Below are positions 47,801-55,091 of a DNA stretch of 64,000 nucleotides, one piece after another (position 1 is the first letter of the stretch; each line of letters opens with the position of its first letter). The DNA is from Duganella sp. 1411 (GTDB lineage: Bacteria > Pseudomonadota > Gammaproteobacteria > Burkholderiales > Burkholderiaceae_D), in the NCBI RefSeq assembly GCF_017833525.1, contig NZ_JAFICD010000001.1, positions 1,922,001 to 1,986,000 on the forward strand. Direction: 5' to 3'. Made by a program: the position numbers and the translations under genes. Below the pieces are notes generated by a model. The model had not been told where the DNA came from and ran no database searches. It was given only the letters and a program-made list of their open reading frames with translations.

Positions 47801-48180
47801 TTGCAAAGGCTATATTGGCGAGCGGCGATGCCGCGCTGGCCAAGCCTGAAAGCGAATTGGCCATCGCGCAGCTCAAGGCGCTGTATGCCGACAATCCGGC
47901 GAACTTTCAGGTTAGGCTGTGGCTGGTCGAATCGCTGTTGGTCTACGCAACGATACTACGGTCGGAAAAAAATCTCGAACTATCGACCAAGATTTGCAGG
48001 CATGCCTACGCCTTGATTGATCCTGGGACCAAGACCACCATGGACTATCGAATTCTCGACCCTTGGGCACATGCGGCTTTTTGTCTGGAGGACGATCGAA
48101 ACGCCTCCATCCCATGGAAGCGATTGCATCAGATCGGCTATCGCGACTCCATTTTTCGTCAACTCAACGCCCCTCAATAA
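44857..48180 (+). CDS. wHTH - nSTAND1 NTPase - membrane helix - TPR protein
   Basis: The 1107-residue protein has an OmpR/CadC-type winged helix (about 22-120: RQMEPRTMDVLVALCRANGE, HKNIALLRRLLGDD, IRKRGYRTVAEI), then the nSTAND1 entry motif FRGLLPFDEAHAQVFYGRD, Walker A GPSGSGKT (about 183-190), and Walker B FAIFIDRFE. A helical STAND arm ends in HEAILRRWPRM, followed by one membrane helix (about 602-625) and TPR-like repeats (about 685-1000). It looks like a membrane-tethered switch joining sensing, ATP-driven assembly and DNA binding. An upstream GTG at 44761 is possible; neither start has a clear ribosome site. Two small genes follow. Confidence 0.85.
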   Translation: MPLRHSPVGSASQVGNASRAKARFRLGAWLVDPSSNAIESAIGTRQMEPRTMDVLVALCRANGETVSTEQLLEQCWGSTINGDSPVHKNIALLRRLLGDDAGAPIFIETIRKRGYRTVAEIDFTVDDIHRVSLWDGGSPFRGLLPFDEAHAQVFYGRDEATRKLANAAQAQIDNGLALLLLLGPSGSGKTSLVQAGLFPAMSRAQAGAGAALLATTTFDVADQGEQTLFTALAGGLLDLHWDEAYAFPDENAVALGKRLEGDCASVAEHLQATLAPHRAGMRFAIFIDRFEALFNANRVSEQERAAFLATLGQLARSSACLIVLACRNDFYPSIAKLPLLIEVKPHGGHVDLGPPSFSDIAQMIRKPAAAAQLTFGVDPVSHANLDDLLCESATASPDALPLLQYCLHELYRLRTPEGELSFDAFHELGDLEGAIGRRAEQLVVGLTEGQRAELPHVMSLVTVLSINEEQVTSQRAPWSALRSEAARQTVAALIEARLFVSDLASGTRVFGIAHEAILRRWPRMSEWIEAHRDALRARGRLAQQAARWSAEGRRADLLIPRGKLLDEAKALRDAALWSLEPAESELIRLSNRRARQFAWARLCALGIIMGLAVLNSALGLSALSAKRAAEARRTEVEGLAGYMLGDFTDKLRPLGKLDLLEGVSGKVLEYLRGSQTDALSPTGFTLRAKALQVIGEVSRSRGNAVQAIDALDEANAILKRQHASHPNDIKVLNNLGVNAYWVGQLHKDRNNFEAAELAWRQYLQFADQVQQLEPDKVDWWIEQSYAHNNLGSLAITRGTPELAAPEFAASIALKERALRRTPDSKVLIAELADSYSWLGLARQSLGELRLAENLYQKEMALVLRLRAQFPDEPLWVKRQIQALQHRAILALALGRDDIALADYTTAKELFLHIAGQDQNNHAWQVELAMLDQDFLRVKARREPASTILPQLRQVHSTLSSRLKLNPENVLWASSEAVARSRVAKAILASGDAALAKPESELAIAQLKALYADNPANFQVRLWLVESLLVYATILRSEKNLELSTKICRHAYALIDPGTKTTMDYRILDPWAHAAFCLEDDRNASIPWKRLHQIGYRDSIFRQLNAPQ

Positions 48181-48194
48181 AAGAAAGAAATCGC

Positions 48195-48683
48195 ATGCCA
48201 CTCGCCCCCAAGCTCCCCCTGGCGCAGATAGTCGTCATGGTATCCGTTACAAAAACAGGTTCGGTCGGATACAGTTACACAGATCCCCTCAACGGTACTT
48301 ATTATTCGCCTAAGCAACATTCAAATTCCTGTGTCATCAACGCACTCGCTCCCTTCCAGGTCGTTTATGCGCTCGACTACCAGAGTACGCTCATGGGCTG
48401 GCGTTTCAGGCGTCATGTGGATCCGCGAGCCGGCTCTCGCCTTATTCCGCACCAACGCGCAGCCAACCGCTTGTCGATGACCACTATGTATAAAACCATC
48501 GACACGCAATATTCGTTCTATCTTCTTTTCCAAAACAAACTAAGAGGGTTGCGCTGTTATGACGATCCGCAGGAAGGCAACATTCCACCGCCTCAGGCCA
48601 GTAGCGCATTTTCCGCACCCACCCCCACTCCCAAGCCACAAGCCAAGGTTCCTGCGCCTAAGAAAAAGACCGCTAAGTCCTGA
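48195..48683 (+). CDS. Hypothetical protein downstream of the STAND regulator (162 aa)
   Basis: It starts 14 bp after the STAND gene stop, so it is probably in the same transcript. Residues 1-130 look beta-rich (LAQIVVMVSVTKTGSVGYSY, FQVVYALDYQSTLMGWRFR, TQYSFYLLFQNKLRGLRCYD) and contain DDPQEGNIPPP, reminiscent of the DP...N.P end of DP-EP family proteins. The last 35 residues are Pro/Lys-rich and disordered. No signal peptide is seen. The family assignment is a guess. Its 3' end overlaps the convergent gene by 11 bp. Confidence 0.6.
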   Translation: MPLAPKLPLAQIVVMVSVTKTGSVGYSYTDPLNGTYYSPKQHSNSCVINALAPFQVVYALDYQSTLMGWRFRRHVDPRAGSRLIPHQRAANRLSMTTMYKTIDTQYSFYLLFQNKLRGLRCYDDPQEGNIPPPQASSAFSAPTPTPKPQAKVPAPKKKTAKS

Positions 48684-49443
48684 ACCTTTCGCCTGAACGG
48701 CCTTGCAATGGATTCCGGGATGAGCGCATGAACTTTTGTAAAACGTTAGAAATTTCCAGCGCCAGTTCTTCCTGCAAGGCTATCCCAACATCGCCATGAC
48801 AGTCGCATTGCTGCAGGCAGACAATGTCGCCCGTCCCCTCCTCTATCAGCCGCATGGAGGCTCGGGCACGGCGGTGTTCCAACCGGACGCTAACTTCGAG
48901 GCGATGCTCCTGCGACAGCATCTGATCGTGCTCATTGCCAAACCGCTGGAATAGCTGCACGGCGAGTTCCTCCTCGAGTCCGGAGATGAACTCGCCCGAG
49001 CCGCTGTCCGTGGTGATCAATCGCATTGGTGCAAGCCGCAGTCTGTAGGACCGATCAGGCTGTTTAATTTCGCACGGCGCCAGTTCCGGCACATACGTTC
49101 CAGGCGGAATTACAATCTGCAAGCCGGCGCCATTGCCCGTCGTTGCGTAATACTGCGCGAGACGATCGCGCAGCCGGCCCATCTGCACCCGCACGACTGG
49201 ATCGGTCGTTGTATCGTAATCGCGCGCATCGCGGCGAAAGACCTCGATCCCCAACGCATACTCGCTGATCGACGCTTCCATGCCGCTCAGTTTACGCATC
49301 ATCAGGAACGACAACATGGCGCGCATTCGCGGCGCTTTGACGAAGACCGGACTGCCCAGCACGCGCTGAACAGCTTGCCACCGCTCATCATTTTCCATTG
49401 AGGTTGCGGCAATATTCGATGCCGCGGAGAGTAAGGCGTTCAT
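48673..49443 (-). CDS. wHTH-like protein with TolB-type C-terminal domain
   Basis: The 256 residues begin with the pattern seen in wHTH/SARP-type regulators: LGSPVFVKAPRMRAMLSFLM, EYALGIEVFRRDARDYDTTTDPVVRVQMGRLRDRLAQYY and IPPGTYVPEL (about 30-120). Then comes a TolB-like N-terminal domain (SGEFISGLEEELAVQLFQRFG and later strands with RLEVSVRLEHRRARASMRLIEEGTGD). No membrane helix is seen. It converges on the small gene at 48195 with an 11-bp overlap. A DNA-binding regulatory role in the same cluster as the STAND protein is an inference. Confidence 0.7.
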   Translation of the reverse strand: MNALLSAASNIAATSMENDERWQAVQRVLGSPVFVKAPRMRAMLSFLMMRKLSGMEASISEYALGIEVFRRDARDYDTTTDPVVRVQMGRLRDRLAQYYATTGNGAGLQIVIPPGTYVPELAPCEIKQPDRSYRLRLAPMRLITTDSGSGEFISGLEEELAVQLFQRFGNEHDQMLSQEHRLEVSVRLEHRRARASMRLIEEGTGDIVCLQQCDCHGDVGIALQEELALEISNVLQKFMRSSRNPLQGRSGERFRT

Positions 49444-49614
49444 ATGCGATCCAGTCAGAAAAGTGTTCAGTCGGTGCACTGTCGTGTGCCTGAATTCACT
49501 CTATCGAGCTGGACGAATATTTACCTTTCGATGATCTTACGATTGCAAGGCCTTGATTTAACGTGGTATTTTGCGAGGGCCGGCGCGCCCGCCGGCCCGG
49601 TTTACCGCCGGCGG

Positions 49615-50205
49615 CTAACGATGGCGGCGCGCGTGCGCCATCAGACACAGCATGCCCGCCACCATCAGCAGCACACTGGAAGGCTCGGGGACGGCCCGCA
49701 CGCGGCTCAACGCGCTAACGTTGTCGACCACGAACATCGCTCCTGGCGCCGCGCCCGGCCACAGCGACACCGTGCCGAGATCGCCGTCGGCACCAAGGTA
49801 GCGGGAATCGTCGAACAACGCCCAGCCGAAGGTCGTGCCGGCATCGCCGGCGCCCAGGGTGAAGCCGACGTCGAACGAGAGCATGCCGCCCAAGGTTACC
49901 GCCCGCACCAGCTCGCCGCCACCGTCGGCATTGCTGAATACCAACGGCCCCGGCAGCGCGCCGGTGACCGACCCGGTGACCTGGGCCGTGCCGGAGAACG
50001 CGCCGGCCAGATTACTGACCGTCGCCGTGGCCGGCGCGGCATTGCCCAAGCCGAGGAAGTACAGTCCGAGGTACGCCTGGCCGCTGCCCAAGCTGGCGGT
50101 GTCAATGGTGATGTTGTAGAGCGGCGCGGCGCCCGCCTGTGCCGCGCCTGCCACCATGCAAGCGGCCAGCAGCAGTTTTGCCAATAGGTCTTTCAGATAA
50201 TTCAT
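49615..50205 (-). CDS. PEP-CTERM protein (NF038129-type)
   Basis: The 196-residue exported protein has a signal peptide (cleavage near AQAGA-A), a beta-sandwich-like body (ITIDTASLGSGQAYLGLYFLGLG, FSNADGGGELVRAVTLGG, SFDVGFTLGAGDAGTTFGWALFDD) and the C-terminal anchor AVPEPSSVLLMVAGMLCLM-AHARRHR. It is surface-sorted by exosortase. AAGGAG precedes the ATG. It starts only 11 bp after the stop of the lyase-like gene on the same strand, so the two may be co-transcribed. Confidence 0.9.
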   Translation of the reverse strand: MNYLKDLLAKLLLAACMVAGAAQAGAAPLYNITIDTASLGSGQAYLGLYFLGLGNAAPATATVSNLAGAFSGTAQVTGSVTGALPGPLVFSNADGGGELVRAVTLGGMLSFDVGFTLGAGDAGTTFGWALFDDSRYLGADGDLGTVSLWPGAAPGAMFVVDNVSALSRVRAVPEPSSVLLMVAGMLCLMAHARRHR

Positions 50206-50216
50206 CGTGGATCTCC

Positions 50217-53200
50217 TTAGTATTTAGCGCTGATCAGCTTGCGCGCATAGCTGATGGCCAGCTTGGACGGGTTGCTGAAGGTGGTGGTCATGGTCACGCT
50301 CTGGCCCGGCGCCAGTTCGCCGACGGGCAACGTGATGTAAGGCACGCCGTCGTCGAGGCCGGTCGCGTTGTCAAGCGTGACGCCGGCGCTCAGGTTCTCC
50401 AGCCGGAAGTGCAATGGCCCCTTGATGACCTGCTGCGTGGTATTGGTGATGGACACCGTGCCGCTGTACTTCTGCGTGAAGCGGTTCATCGTCAGGCCAG
50501 ATTGCAGCATCGTGACGCTGGCGCTGACGTCGACGGGCGCCAGCAAATCGAAGCGCGTGCCGTGGAAGTGAAGTTCGCTATACGACGAAATGCCGGGATA
50601 CGCCGGATCGGTCGGCGGACCCGGATGGTCGACACGCACCATGAAATAGCGATAGCGCTCGTTTTCCAGTCCCGGCAGCACGGGAATGACCTCCATGATG
50701 AAATTCTGGCTGCCGGTGTCGGTGGTCTCGCGGCTGGTCAGCAAGGTCCAGCCGGCGTTGTCGTTCGAGCCGTAGACATTGATGCCCTGGGTACGATTGC
50801 CGAACATGAAGCGCGGACGGAAACCGAAAGCGCTGGCCGCCACGCGGTAGTTCGCGCCGAAGTCCAGGGTCACGGCACTGCGCAAGTCGCCGGAGGTGGT
50901 GTTGTAGTCGTCGTCCACCAGCGACGGGATGGCCGCCGCGTTCAGCACGGTCGGGACGACCATGTTCTTGCTCCAGTCCAGGCTACCGTCCGAGGCCAGC
51001 CGGGGATTGAGCAGTTCCAGCTTGCCCGCCACTTCCTGCACCTTTTTCAGCAGCGCAGGAAATTCGGCGTCGGGCACGGTGGCCATGGCCTTCCGCAACG
51101 GCGCCAGTTCGGCCTTGAACGTCGCCAGCGATGGCGTCGTATAGATCGACGCCGCGTCGTAGCCACCCAGCGCGGCGGCGAACGCCGTATGGCGGTCCGG
51201 CTGCACGCTCAGGCGCGCGGTCATCGTGCTGATCGAGACGCCGTCGGTGGCGCTGATCACCAGATCGTGCACGCCGGCCTGGTTCGGGGCCGGCGTCCAG
51301 GTCAGCGCGCCGGTCGAAGCGTCCAGCGTGGCGCCGGCCGGCAGGCTGACCGCCTTGTAGACGACACTGTCGGCGGGATTGGCATCGGTCGCCGCGTAGA
51401 CGGCGCGATAGGTCATGCCCTGCACCACGTACTCCGTCACCGGGAACACCGGCATCGAGAAGCGCGGCGGCGTCAACTGCGTGGGCGCCGCCATGTTGAC
51501 GAAGTCCACATCGACGGCCGCGCCTTCGGGACCGGTGAATTTGAGGTAGATGATGTTGTCGCCCAGCCGCCTGCCCGCCGTCGCCGCGTTCGAGCTGTCG
51601 GGCACGATGTAGCGCCATTGCCCGCCGGTGTCCGGCACCGTCATCTCGCACCACGGCTTGGCACCCTCGGTCGCGCTGGCGGCCAGCTTGGTGACGGCGT
51701 TGGTGCGCACCATGATGCCCACCGGCGCGTACTTGCTGCGGTCGGCGTAGCCGATGTCGTGGAACACCACGGTGGCGCCGGACGGCGTCAACTGCGCGCG
51801 GCCGTAGGTACGCTCGCCTTCGGTCGCCATGCGCCAGTCGCCGTTGAGGAAGATCGACTTGCGCTCGGTCTCGAGCATCCCCGTGTTGGCCGGCAGCGGG
51901 ATGCCGGTCAGCGCCCTGGGCAAGGTCAGGAAGGCTTCGGCGCCGAAGTCCTTGTTGGCGGGGCTGGCCGGCCCCCACGGCGTGACGGGACCGTTGGCGT
52001 GGGCGGCGGCGATCGACAAATAAGGCGCCACGGAATCGACGTCCACGCCCTCCTCGTACTTGTAGACGTTGTAGACCTCGGGGATGCCTTGAACCTCGTA
52101 CAAGCGCCCCCGGTACGCCTCGGAAATGCCCGAGGTGCCGCCGCTGGTGTCGGCCCACGGCGTGTTATAGCCCAGCATGAAGCGGGCATAGGCATCGGCC
52201 CCCATCAGCACCCGGTTGCCGCCGAATTTGTACACGCTGACGGCGTCGCCGGCGGTGGACGGCTTGCCGCTGTACGGATCCACCTTGGTCCCCTGCGCGG
52301 TCACCAGGCGCAGCAAGCCGATCAGGTTGTCGACGTTGTCGCCGCCGTGGGCCTGGTCGCGCTGCATTTCCTGGATCTGATAGAACGGGTAGCCGACCGT
52401 GTTGCGCGGGTTGTCCGTGTCGATCAAGGGAATCAGGGGCAGGATGCCGCCGTTGATGTCCGGGCGGGTCGAGCTGGCGTTGACGGTCAGCCATTCCACC
52501 GTCTCGTCGTAGCGGGCCCGGTTGTCGGTGAAGATGGCGCCGGCCAGCCGGCCCGCGATCGAATAGACGTGCTGGTTCATGAAGCGCTCGTTGCTGGCGA
52601 AGAAGGTGCGCTCCATGGGATCGATCAGGTTGTCCTTGATCTTTTGCGTGTCGGTGGCGGTCCAGGCCAGCGGATACGCGGTATAGCTGGCATCGGCCGG
52701 CGTGTAGCGCATGATCTCCGCCGCCAGCAGCATGCGGAACAGCGGCACGCCGGTGTGGATGTGCGCATCCGGATAGTAGGCGTAGCCGTTGGGATTCATG
52801 TTGCTCCAGGTGCGCAGGATGCGCATCGCGTTGCGGCGATACTCGTTCTGGCCTGTCATGTAGTACAGCAGCGCTTGCGTCAGCGCGCCTTGCGAATCGT
52901 TGATCAGCCGGGTCTGGCCGGTGCCGTTGTTGAAGTTCGGCGTGTTGGGCGTATCGACCTTGGTGGCGTCGCGGTTGGTCGGCTGCAGGTTGATGTTGGC
53001 GTAGTTGCAGCAGACCGTGGCGAGGGTGTTGTAGTAGGTCTTGTACGGCTCGACGTCCGCCCTGACCTGCTGGCGCGCGTACTCGAGCTGGTCCAGCGTG
53101 AAGCCGAGCGCGGGATGCCTGAAGCCGGCCTCGCTGACCGACGGCTGGGCCTGCGGTGTGGCGACGAAGCTGATGGCCGTTGCCGGCGGGGAGGAAAAAA

Positions 53201-53267
53201 CCAATAGTGTCGACGCTACCGCGCCCCACAGCCGGATGCGGCGATGGGCGGACGTTTGCTTATCCAT
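50217..53267 (-). CDS. Large secreted alginate-lyase-like protein with Ig-like and F5/8-type domains
   Basis: The 1016-residue protein has a signal peptide (to about residue 33), an alpha/alpha-toroid lyase-like domain (about 55-420: GFTLDQLEYARQQVRADVEPY, LLYYMTGQNEYRRNAMRILRTW, NERFMNQHVYSIAGRLAGAI, QRDQAHGGDNVDNLIGLL). A carbohydrate-binding-like segment and a putative Ig domain follow (about 660-710, ATLDASTGALTWTPAPNQAGVHDLVISA), then an F5/8-like sandwich (about 790-890) and a C-terminal beta domain. The QHVYS and RDQAHGG histidines fit catalytic sites of PL families. The polysaccharide substrate is unknown. AAGGAG lies upstream. Confidence 0.82.
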   Translation of the reverse strand: MDKQTSAHRRIRLWGAVASTLLVFSSPPATAISFVATPQAQPSVSEAGFRHPALGFTLDQLEYARQQVRADVEPYKTYYNTLATVCCNYANINLQPTNRDATKVDTPNTPNFNNGTGQTRLINDSQGALTQALLYYMTGQNEYRRNAMRILRTWSNMNPNGYAYYPDAHIHTGVPLFRMLLAAEIMRYTPADASYTAYPLAWTATDTQKIKDNLIDPMERTFFASNERFMNQHVYSIAGRLAGAIFTDNRARYDETVEWLTVNASSTRPDINGGILPLIPLIDTDNPRNTVGYPFYQIQEMQRDQAHGGDNVDNLIGLLRLVTAQGTKVDPYSGKPSTAGDAVSVYKFGGNRVLMGADAYARFMLGYNTPWADTSGGTSGISEAYRGRLYEVQGIPEVYNVYKYEEGVDVDSVAPYLSIAAAHANGPVTPWGPASPANKDFGAEAFLTLPRALTGIPLPANTGMLETERKSIFLNGDWRMATEGERTYGRAQLTPSGATVVFHDIGYADRSKYAPVGIMVRTNAVTKLAASATEGAKPWCEMTVPDTGGQWRYIVPDSSNAATAGRRLGDNIIYLKFTGPEGAAVDVDFVNMAAPTQLTPPRFSMPVFPVTEYVVQGMTYRAVYAATDANPADSVVYKAVSLPAGATLDASTGALTWTPAPNQAGVHDLVISATDGVSISTMTARLSVQPDRHTAFAAALGGYDAASIYTTPSLATFKAELAPLRKAMATVPDAEFPALLKKVQEVAGKLELLNPRLASDGSLDWSKNMVVPTVLNAAAIPSLVDDDYNTTSGDLRSAVTLDFGANYRVAASAFGFRPRFMFGNRTQGINVYGSNDNAGWTLLTSRETTDTGSQNFIMEVIPVLPGLENERYRYFMVRVDHPGPPTDPAYPGISSYSELHFHGTRFDLLAPVDVSASVTMLQSGLTMNRFTQKYSGTVSITNTTQQVIKGPLHFRLENLSAGVTLDNATGLDDGVPYITLPVGELAPGQSVTMTTTFSNPSKLAISYARKLISAKY

Positions 53268-53322
53268 ATGTCTCCTTATAGTTAGAAATACTGAAGCTAG
53301 GTACACCCCTCAAAAAACATCG

Positions 53323-53340
53323 TTTGTTATCGATAACAAA
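53323..53340. promoter_or_regulatory. LacI-type operator 1 upstream of the lyase gene
   Basis: An 18-bp perfect palindrome TTTGTTATCGATAACAAA with a central CG, the form typical of LacI-family operators. It lies 56 bp upstream of the lyase start codon, probably over or just downstream of its promoter. No LacI-family gene is in the window. Confidence 0.75.
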
Positions 53341-53393
53341 CCATGGCAAAAAAAAAGGGCTGGGGTTCAGCCGGAATTTCCATGGCATCGCTA

Positions 53394-53407
53394 TGTTATC
53401 GATAACA
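53394..53407. promoter_or_regulatory. LacI-type operator 2 upstream of the lyase gene
   Basis: A perfect 14-bp palindrome TGTTATCGATAACA identical to the core of operator 1, with centres 69 bp apart. Paired operators at such spacing allow DNA looping by a tetrameric or paired repressor. The rest of the 464-bp gap (53268-53731) shows no gene with support; A-runs flank both operators. Confidence 0.75.
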
Positions 53408-53731
53408 ATTTTAAGTAAAAAAAAAGCGGCGATGTGATTTAAAGAATAGCGAATCTACCATGAGACGCTGGATTTTTCTGTAGCAAACAAACAACGATGG
53501 GTTGATTGGCGGCCTCGCCGGCCGGAGGAAAAAATGACTCCGCGCCTTGGCGATTTTGGAAATTGCGGCGTACACGAGGAGCGCGCAGAATGCGGATCAC
53601 CCTCTGGAGACCATTCCTCATCTGCCCATCATGATTCTTGAAGCGGCCGAATCTGGCTCGATGGACTCAATTGAAACCCCACGCTCAATGTAGTAACATC
53701 GCTACATCGTTCACTGTGCGAGATCGACACC

Positions 53732-53986
53732 ATGACCATTACCACCATTTCGAGCCGCCAATTCAACCAGCGCGCAAGCGAGGCCAAACGGGCCACAAAC
53801 AACGGACCGGTTTTTATCACGGACCGGGGCCGACCAGCTCACGTGCTGATGACCTTCGAGGATTATCAGAGGCTCACCAAGCAGCGGCGTAACATCGCCG
53901 ATGCATTGGCCATGCCGGATATCGCCGGCATCGAGTTTGATCCGCCGCGTGCGGCCATCGAGATTCGGCCAGCTGACTTGTCATGA
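53732..53986 (+). CDS. Phd/YefM-type antitoxin
   Basis: The 84-residue protein has the Phd N-terminal DNA-binding fold: ITTISSRQFNQRASEAKRATNNGPVFITDRGRPAHVLMTFEDYQRL, followed by a C-terminal arm (DIAGIEFDPPRAAIEIRPADLS) that would wrap the toxin. Its stop overlaps the toxin start (ATGATG), the usual coupling in such pairs. It represses its own promoter in known systems. Confidence 0.93.
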   Translation: MTITTISSRQFNQRASEAKRATNNGPVFITDRGRPAHVLMTFEDYQRLTKQRRNIADALAMPDIAGIEFDPPRAAIEIRPADLS

Positions 53987-54408
53987 TGTTTGTTCTCGAT
54001 ACCAACGTGGTGTCCGAACTGCGTAAGATACGCTTGAACAAGGCCGATATCAATGTGACTGCATGGGCTGAAAGCGTTGATGCCACCGATCTGTTTGTGT
54101 CGGCCATCACGGTCATGGAACTGGAGTTGGGCGTGCTGTCGGTTGAACGAAAGGACGCCACGCAAGGGGCGATGTTACGATCGTGGTTGGAGCAACAAGT
54201 CCTGCCTGAGTTCGCTGGACGCACGTTGCCTGTCGATACCGCCGTGGCACAACGCTGCGCCAGGCTGCATGTACCCAATAGGCGCGGAGAGCGCGATGCA
54301 CTCATCGCGGCAACCGCCCTCGTCCACGGCATGACTGTCGTTACTCGCAATATCGCTGACTTCCAGCCAATGGGAGTCAAGCTGTTCAATCCGTGGGAGG
54401 GGTCGTGA
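53983..54408 (+). CDS. vapC: PIN-domain toxin (VapC/FitB type)
   Basis: The 141-residue protein carries the PIN acidic residues Asp6 (VLDTNVVSEL), a Glu in ITVMELELGV (about 46-48), Asp105 (RDALIAATAL) and Asp126 (TRNIADFQ). PIN toxins cut tRNA or rRNA with Mg2+. It is full length with all motifs, so the pair looks functional. It lies 75 bp upstream of a tRNA array that is transcribed toward it, with a bidirectional terminator between. Confidence 0.93.
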   Translation: MMFVLDTNVVSELRKIRLNKADINVTAWAESVDATDLFVSAITVMELELGVLSVERKDATQGAMLRSWLEQQVLPEFAGRTLPVDTAVAQRCARLHVPNRRGERDALIAATALVHGMTVVTRNIADFQPMGVKLFNPWEGS

Positions 54409-54447
54409 TACCGAATAGCGGGCAAGCGGTGGGGCGAACGCCAACGC

Positions 54448-54475
54448 AAAAAGGGCAGCCACATCGGCTGCCCTT
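54448..54475 (-). terminator. Terminator at the end of the tRNA array
   Basis: The 10-bp stem AAGGGCAGCC / GGCTGCCCTT with a five-base loop is followed on the minus strand by a T run. It lies 9 bp beyond the last tRNA-Gly and 40 bp beyond the toxin stop, so it can serve both converging transcripts. Confidence 0.88.
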
Positions 54476-54483
54476 CTACATAC

Positions 54484-54559
54484 TGGAGCGGGAGAAGAGT
54501 CTCGAACTCTCGACCTCAACCTTGGCAAGGTTGCGCTCTACCAACTGAGCTACTCCCGC
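54484..54559 (-). tRNA. glyT: tRNA-Gly(GCC), copy 4 in transcription order
   Basis: The cloverleaf folds fully with acceptor GCGGGAG/CTCCCGC, D-loop TAGCTCAGTTGGTAGAGC, anticodon GCC between AACCTT and AAGGTT, TTCGAGA in the T loop, and an encoded CCA. It is identical in sequence to the other three Gly genes here. Confidence 0.97.
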
Positions 54560-54576
54560 TTGGAGTTCAAATTGTC

Positions 54577-54650
54577 TGGAGGCGAGGATGGGAGTCGAAC
54601 CCATCTACACGGCTTTGCAGGCCGCTGCATAACCGCTTTGCTACCTCGCC
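54577..54650 (-). tRNA. cysT: tRNA-Cys(GCA)
   Basis: The 74-nt gene has acceptor stem GGCGAGG/CCTCGCC, anticodon GCA in CCTGCAAAG, T loop GGGTTCGACTCCC, and an encoded CCA. It lies between two tRNA-Gly genes in the array; this Gly-Cys grouping is common in proteobacteria. Confidence 0.97.
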
Positions 54651-54703
54651 AGAGGAAACTTTGACTAAGAGCACAGCGGGTTATGCGCTGCGATCCGAAA
54701 TTC

Positions 54704-54779
54704 TGGAGCGGGAGAAGAGTCTCGAACTCTCGACCTCAACCTTGGCAAGGTTGCGCTCTACCAACTGAGCTACTCCCGC
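54704..54779 (-). tRNA. glyT: tRNA-Gly(GCC), copy 3
   Basis: It is identical to the other Gly copies over all 76 nt including CCA. The copy is followed after 53 bp by tRNA-Cys on the same transcript. Confidence 0.97.
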
Positions 54780-54833
54780 ATTGGAGCTACATTTTTTTAC
54801 TATCTTTGCCACACCGGCCAGCTTTTAAAAAAC

Positions 54834-54909
54834 TGGAGCGGGAGAAGAGTCTCGAACTCTCGACCTCAACCTTGGCAAGGTTGCGCTCTACCAACTGAGC
54901 TACTCCCGC
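54834..54909 (-). tRNA. glyT: tRNA-Gly(GCC), copy 2
   Basis: It has the same 76-nt sequence with GCC anticodon and encoded CCA. Its spacers are unrelated to those of the other copies, so only the gene itself is conserved. Confidence 0.97.
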
Positions 54910-54989
54910 ATCGGAGTCCAACATCATAGCAGCAACCTGTTGCTAATTCTAGTGCTACTTTTTTTACCGCGCCACGCGCTGCATCAAAC

Positions 54990-55065
54990 TGGAGCGGGAG
55001 AAGAGTCTCGAACTCTCGACCTCAACCTTGGCAAGGTTGCGCTCTACCAACTGAGCTACTCCCGC
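54990..55065 (-). tRNA. glyT: tRNA-Gly(GCC), copy 1 (promoter-proximal)
   Basis: It is the first gene after the array promoter, with the same 76-nt sequence. The 5' end is 26 bp from the -10 box at 55092. Confidence 0.97.
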
Positions 55066-55091
55066 GTCGTCTTCTGCAACAACAGGCCAGC

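Noticed and set aside
50139..53207. A 1022-codon open frame on the plus strand opposite the lyase-like gene
   Set aside because: Its Arg/His/Val-rich low-complexity product is typical of antisense frames in GC-rich DNA, and the minus-strand protein has a signal peptide, domains and a ribosome site.
53439..53621. A 60-codon minus-strand frame in the lyase upstream region
   Set aside because: It has no ribosome site, no recognisable domain and it lies in the control region; not supported as a gene.
54683..54898. A 71-codon frame across the tRNA genes
   Set aside because: It covers two tRNA-Gly genes and contains the same peptide twice because the genes are identical; no ribosome site.
54484..55065. 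Regularly spaced identical ~76-bp direct repeats that could suggest a CRISPR array
   Set aside because: Each unit folds into a full tRNA cloverleaf with a GCC or GCA anticodon and encoded CCA, and spacers vary in length. No cas genes are near.
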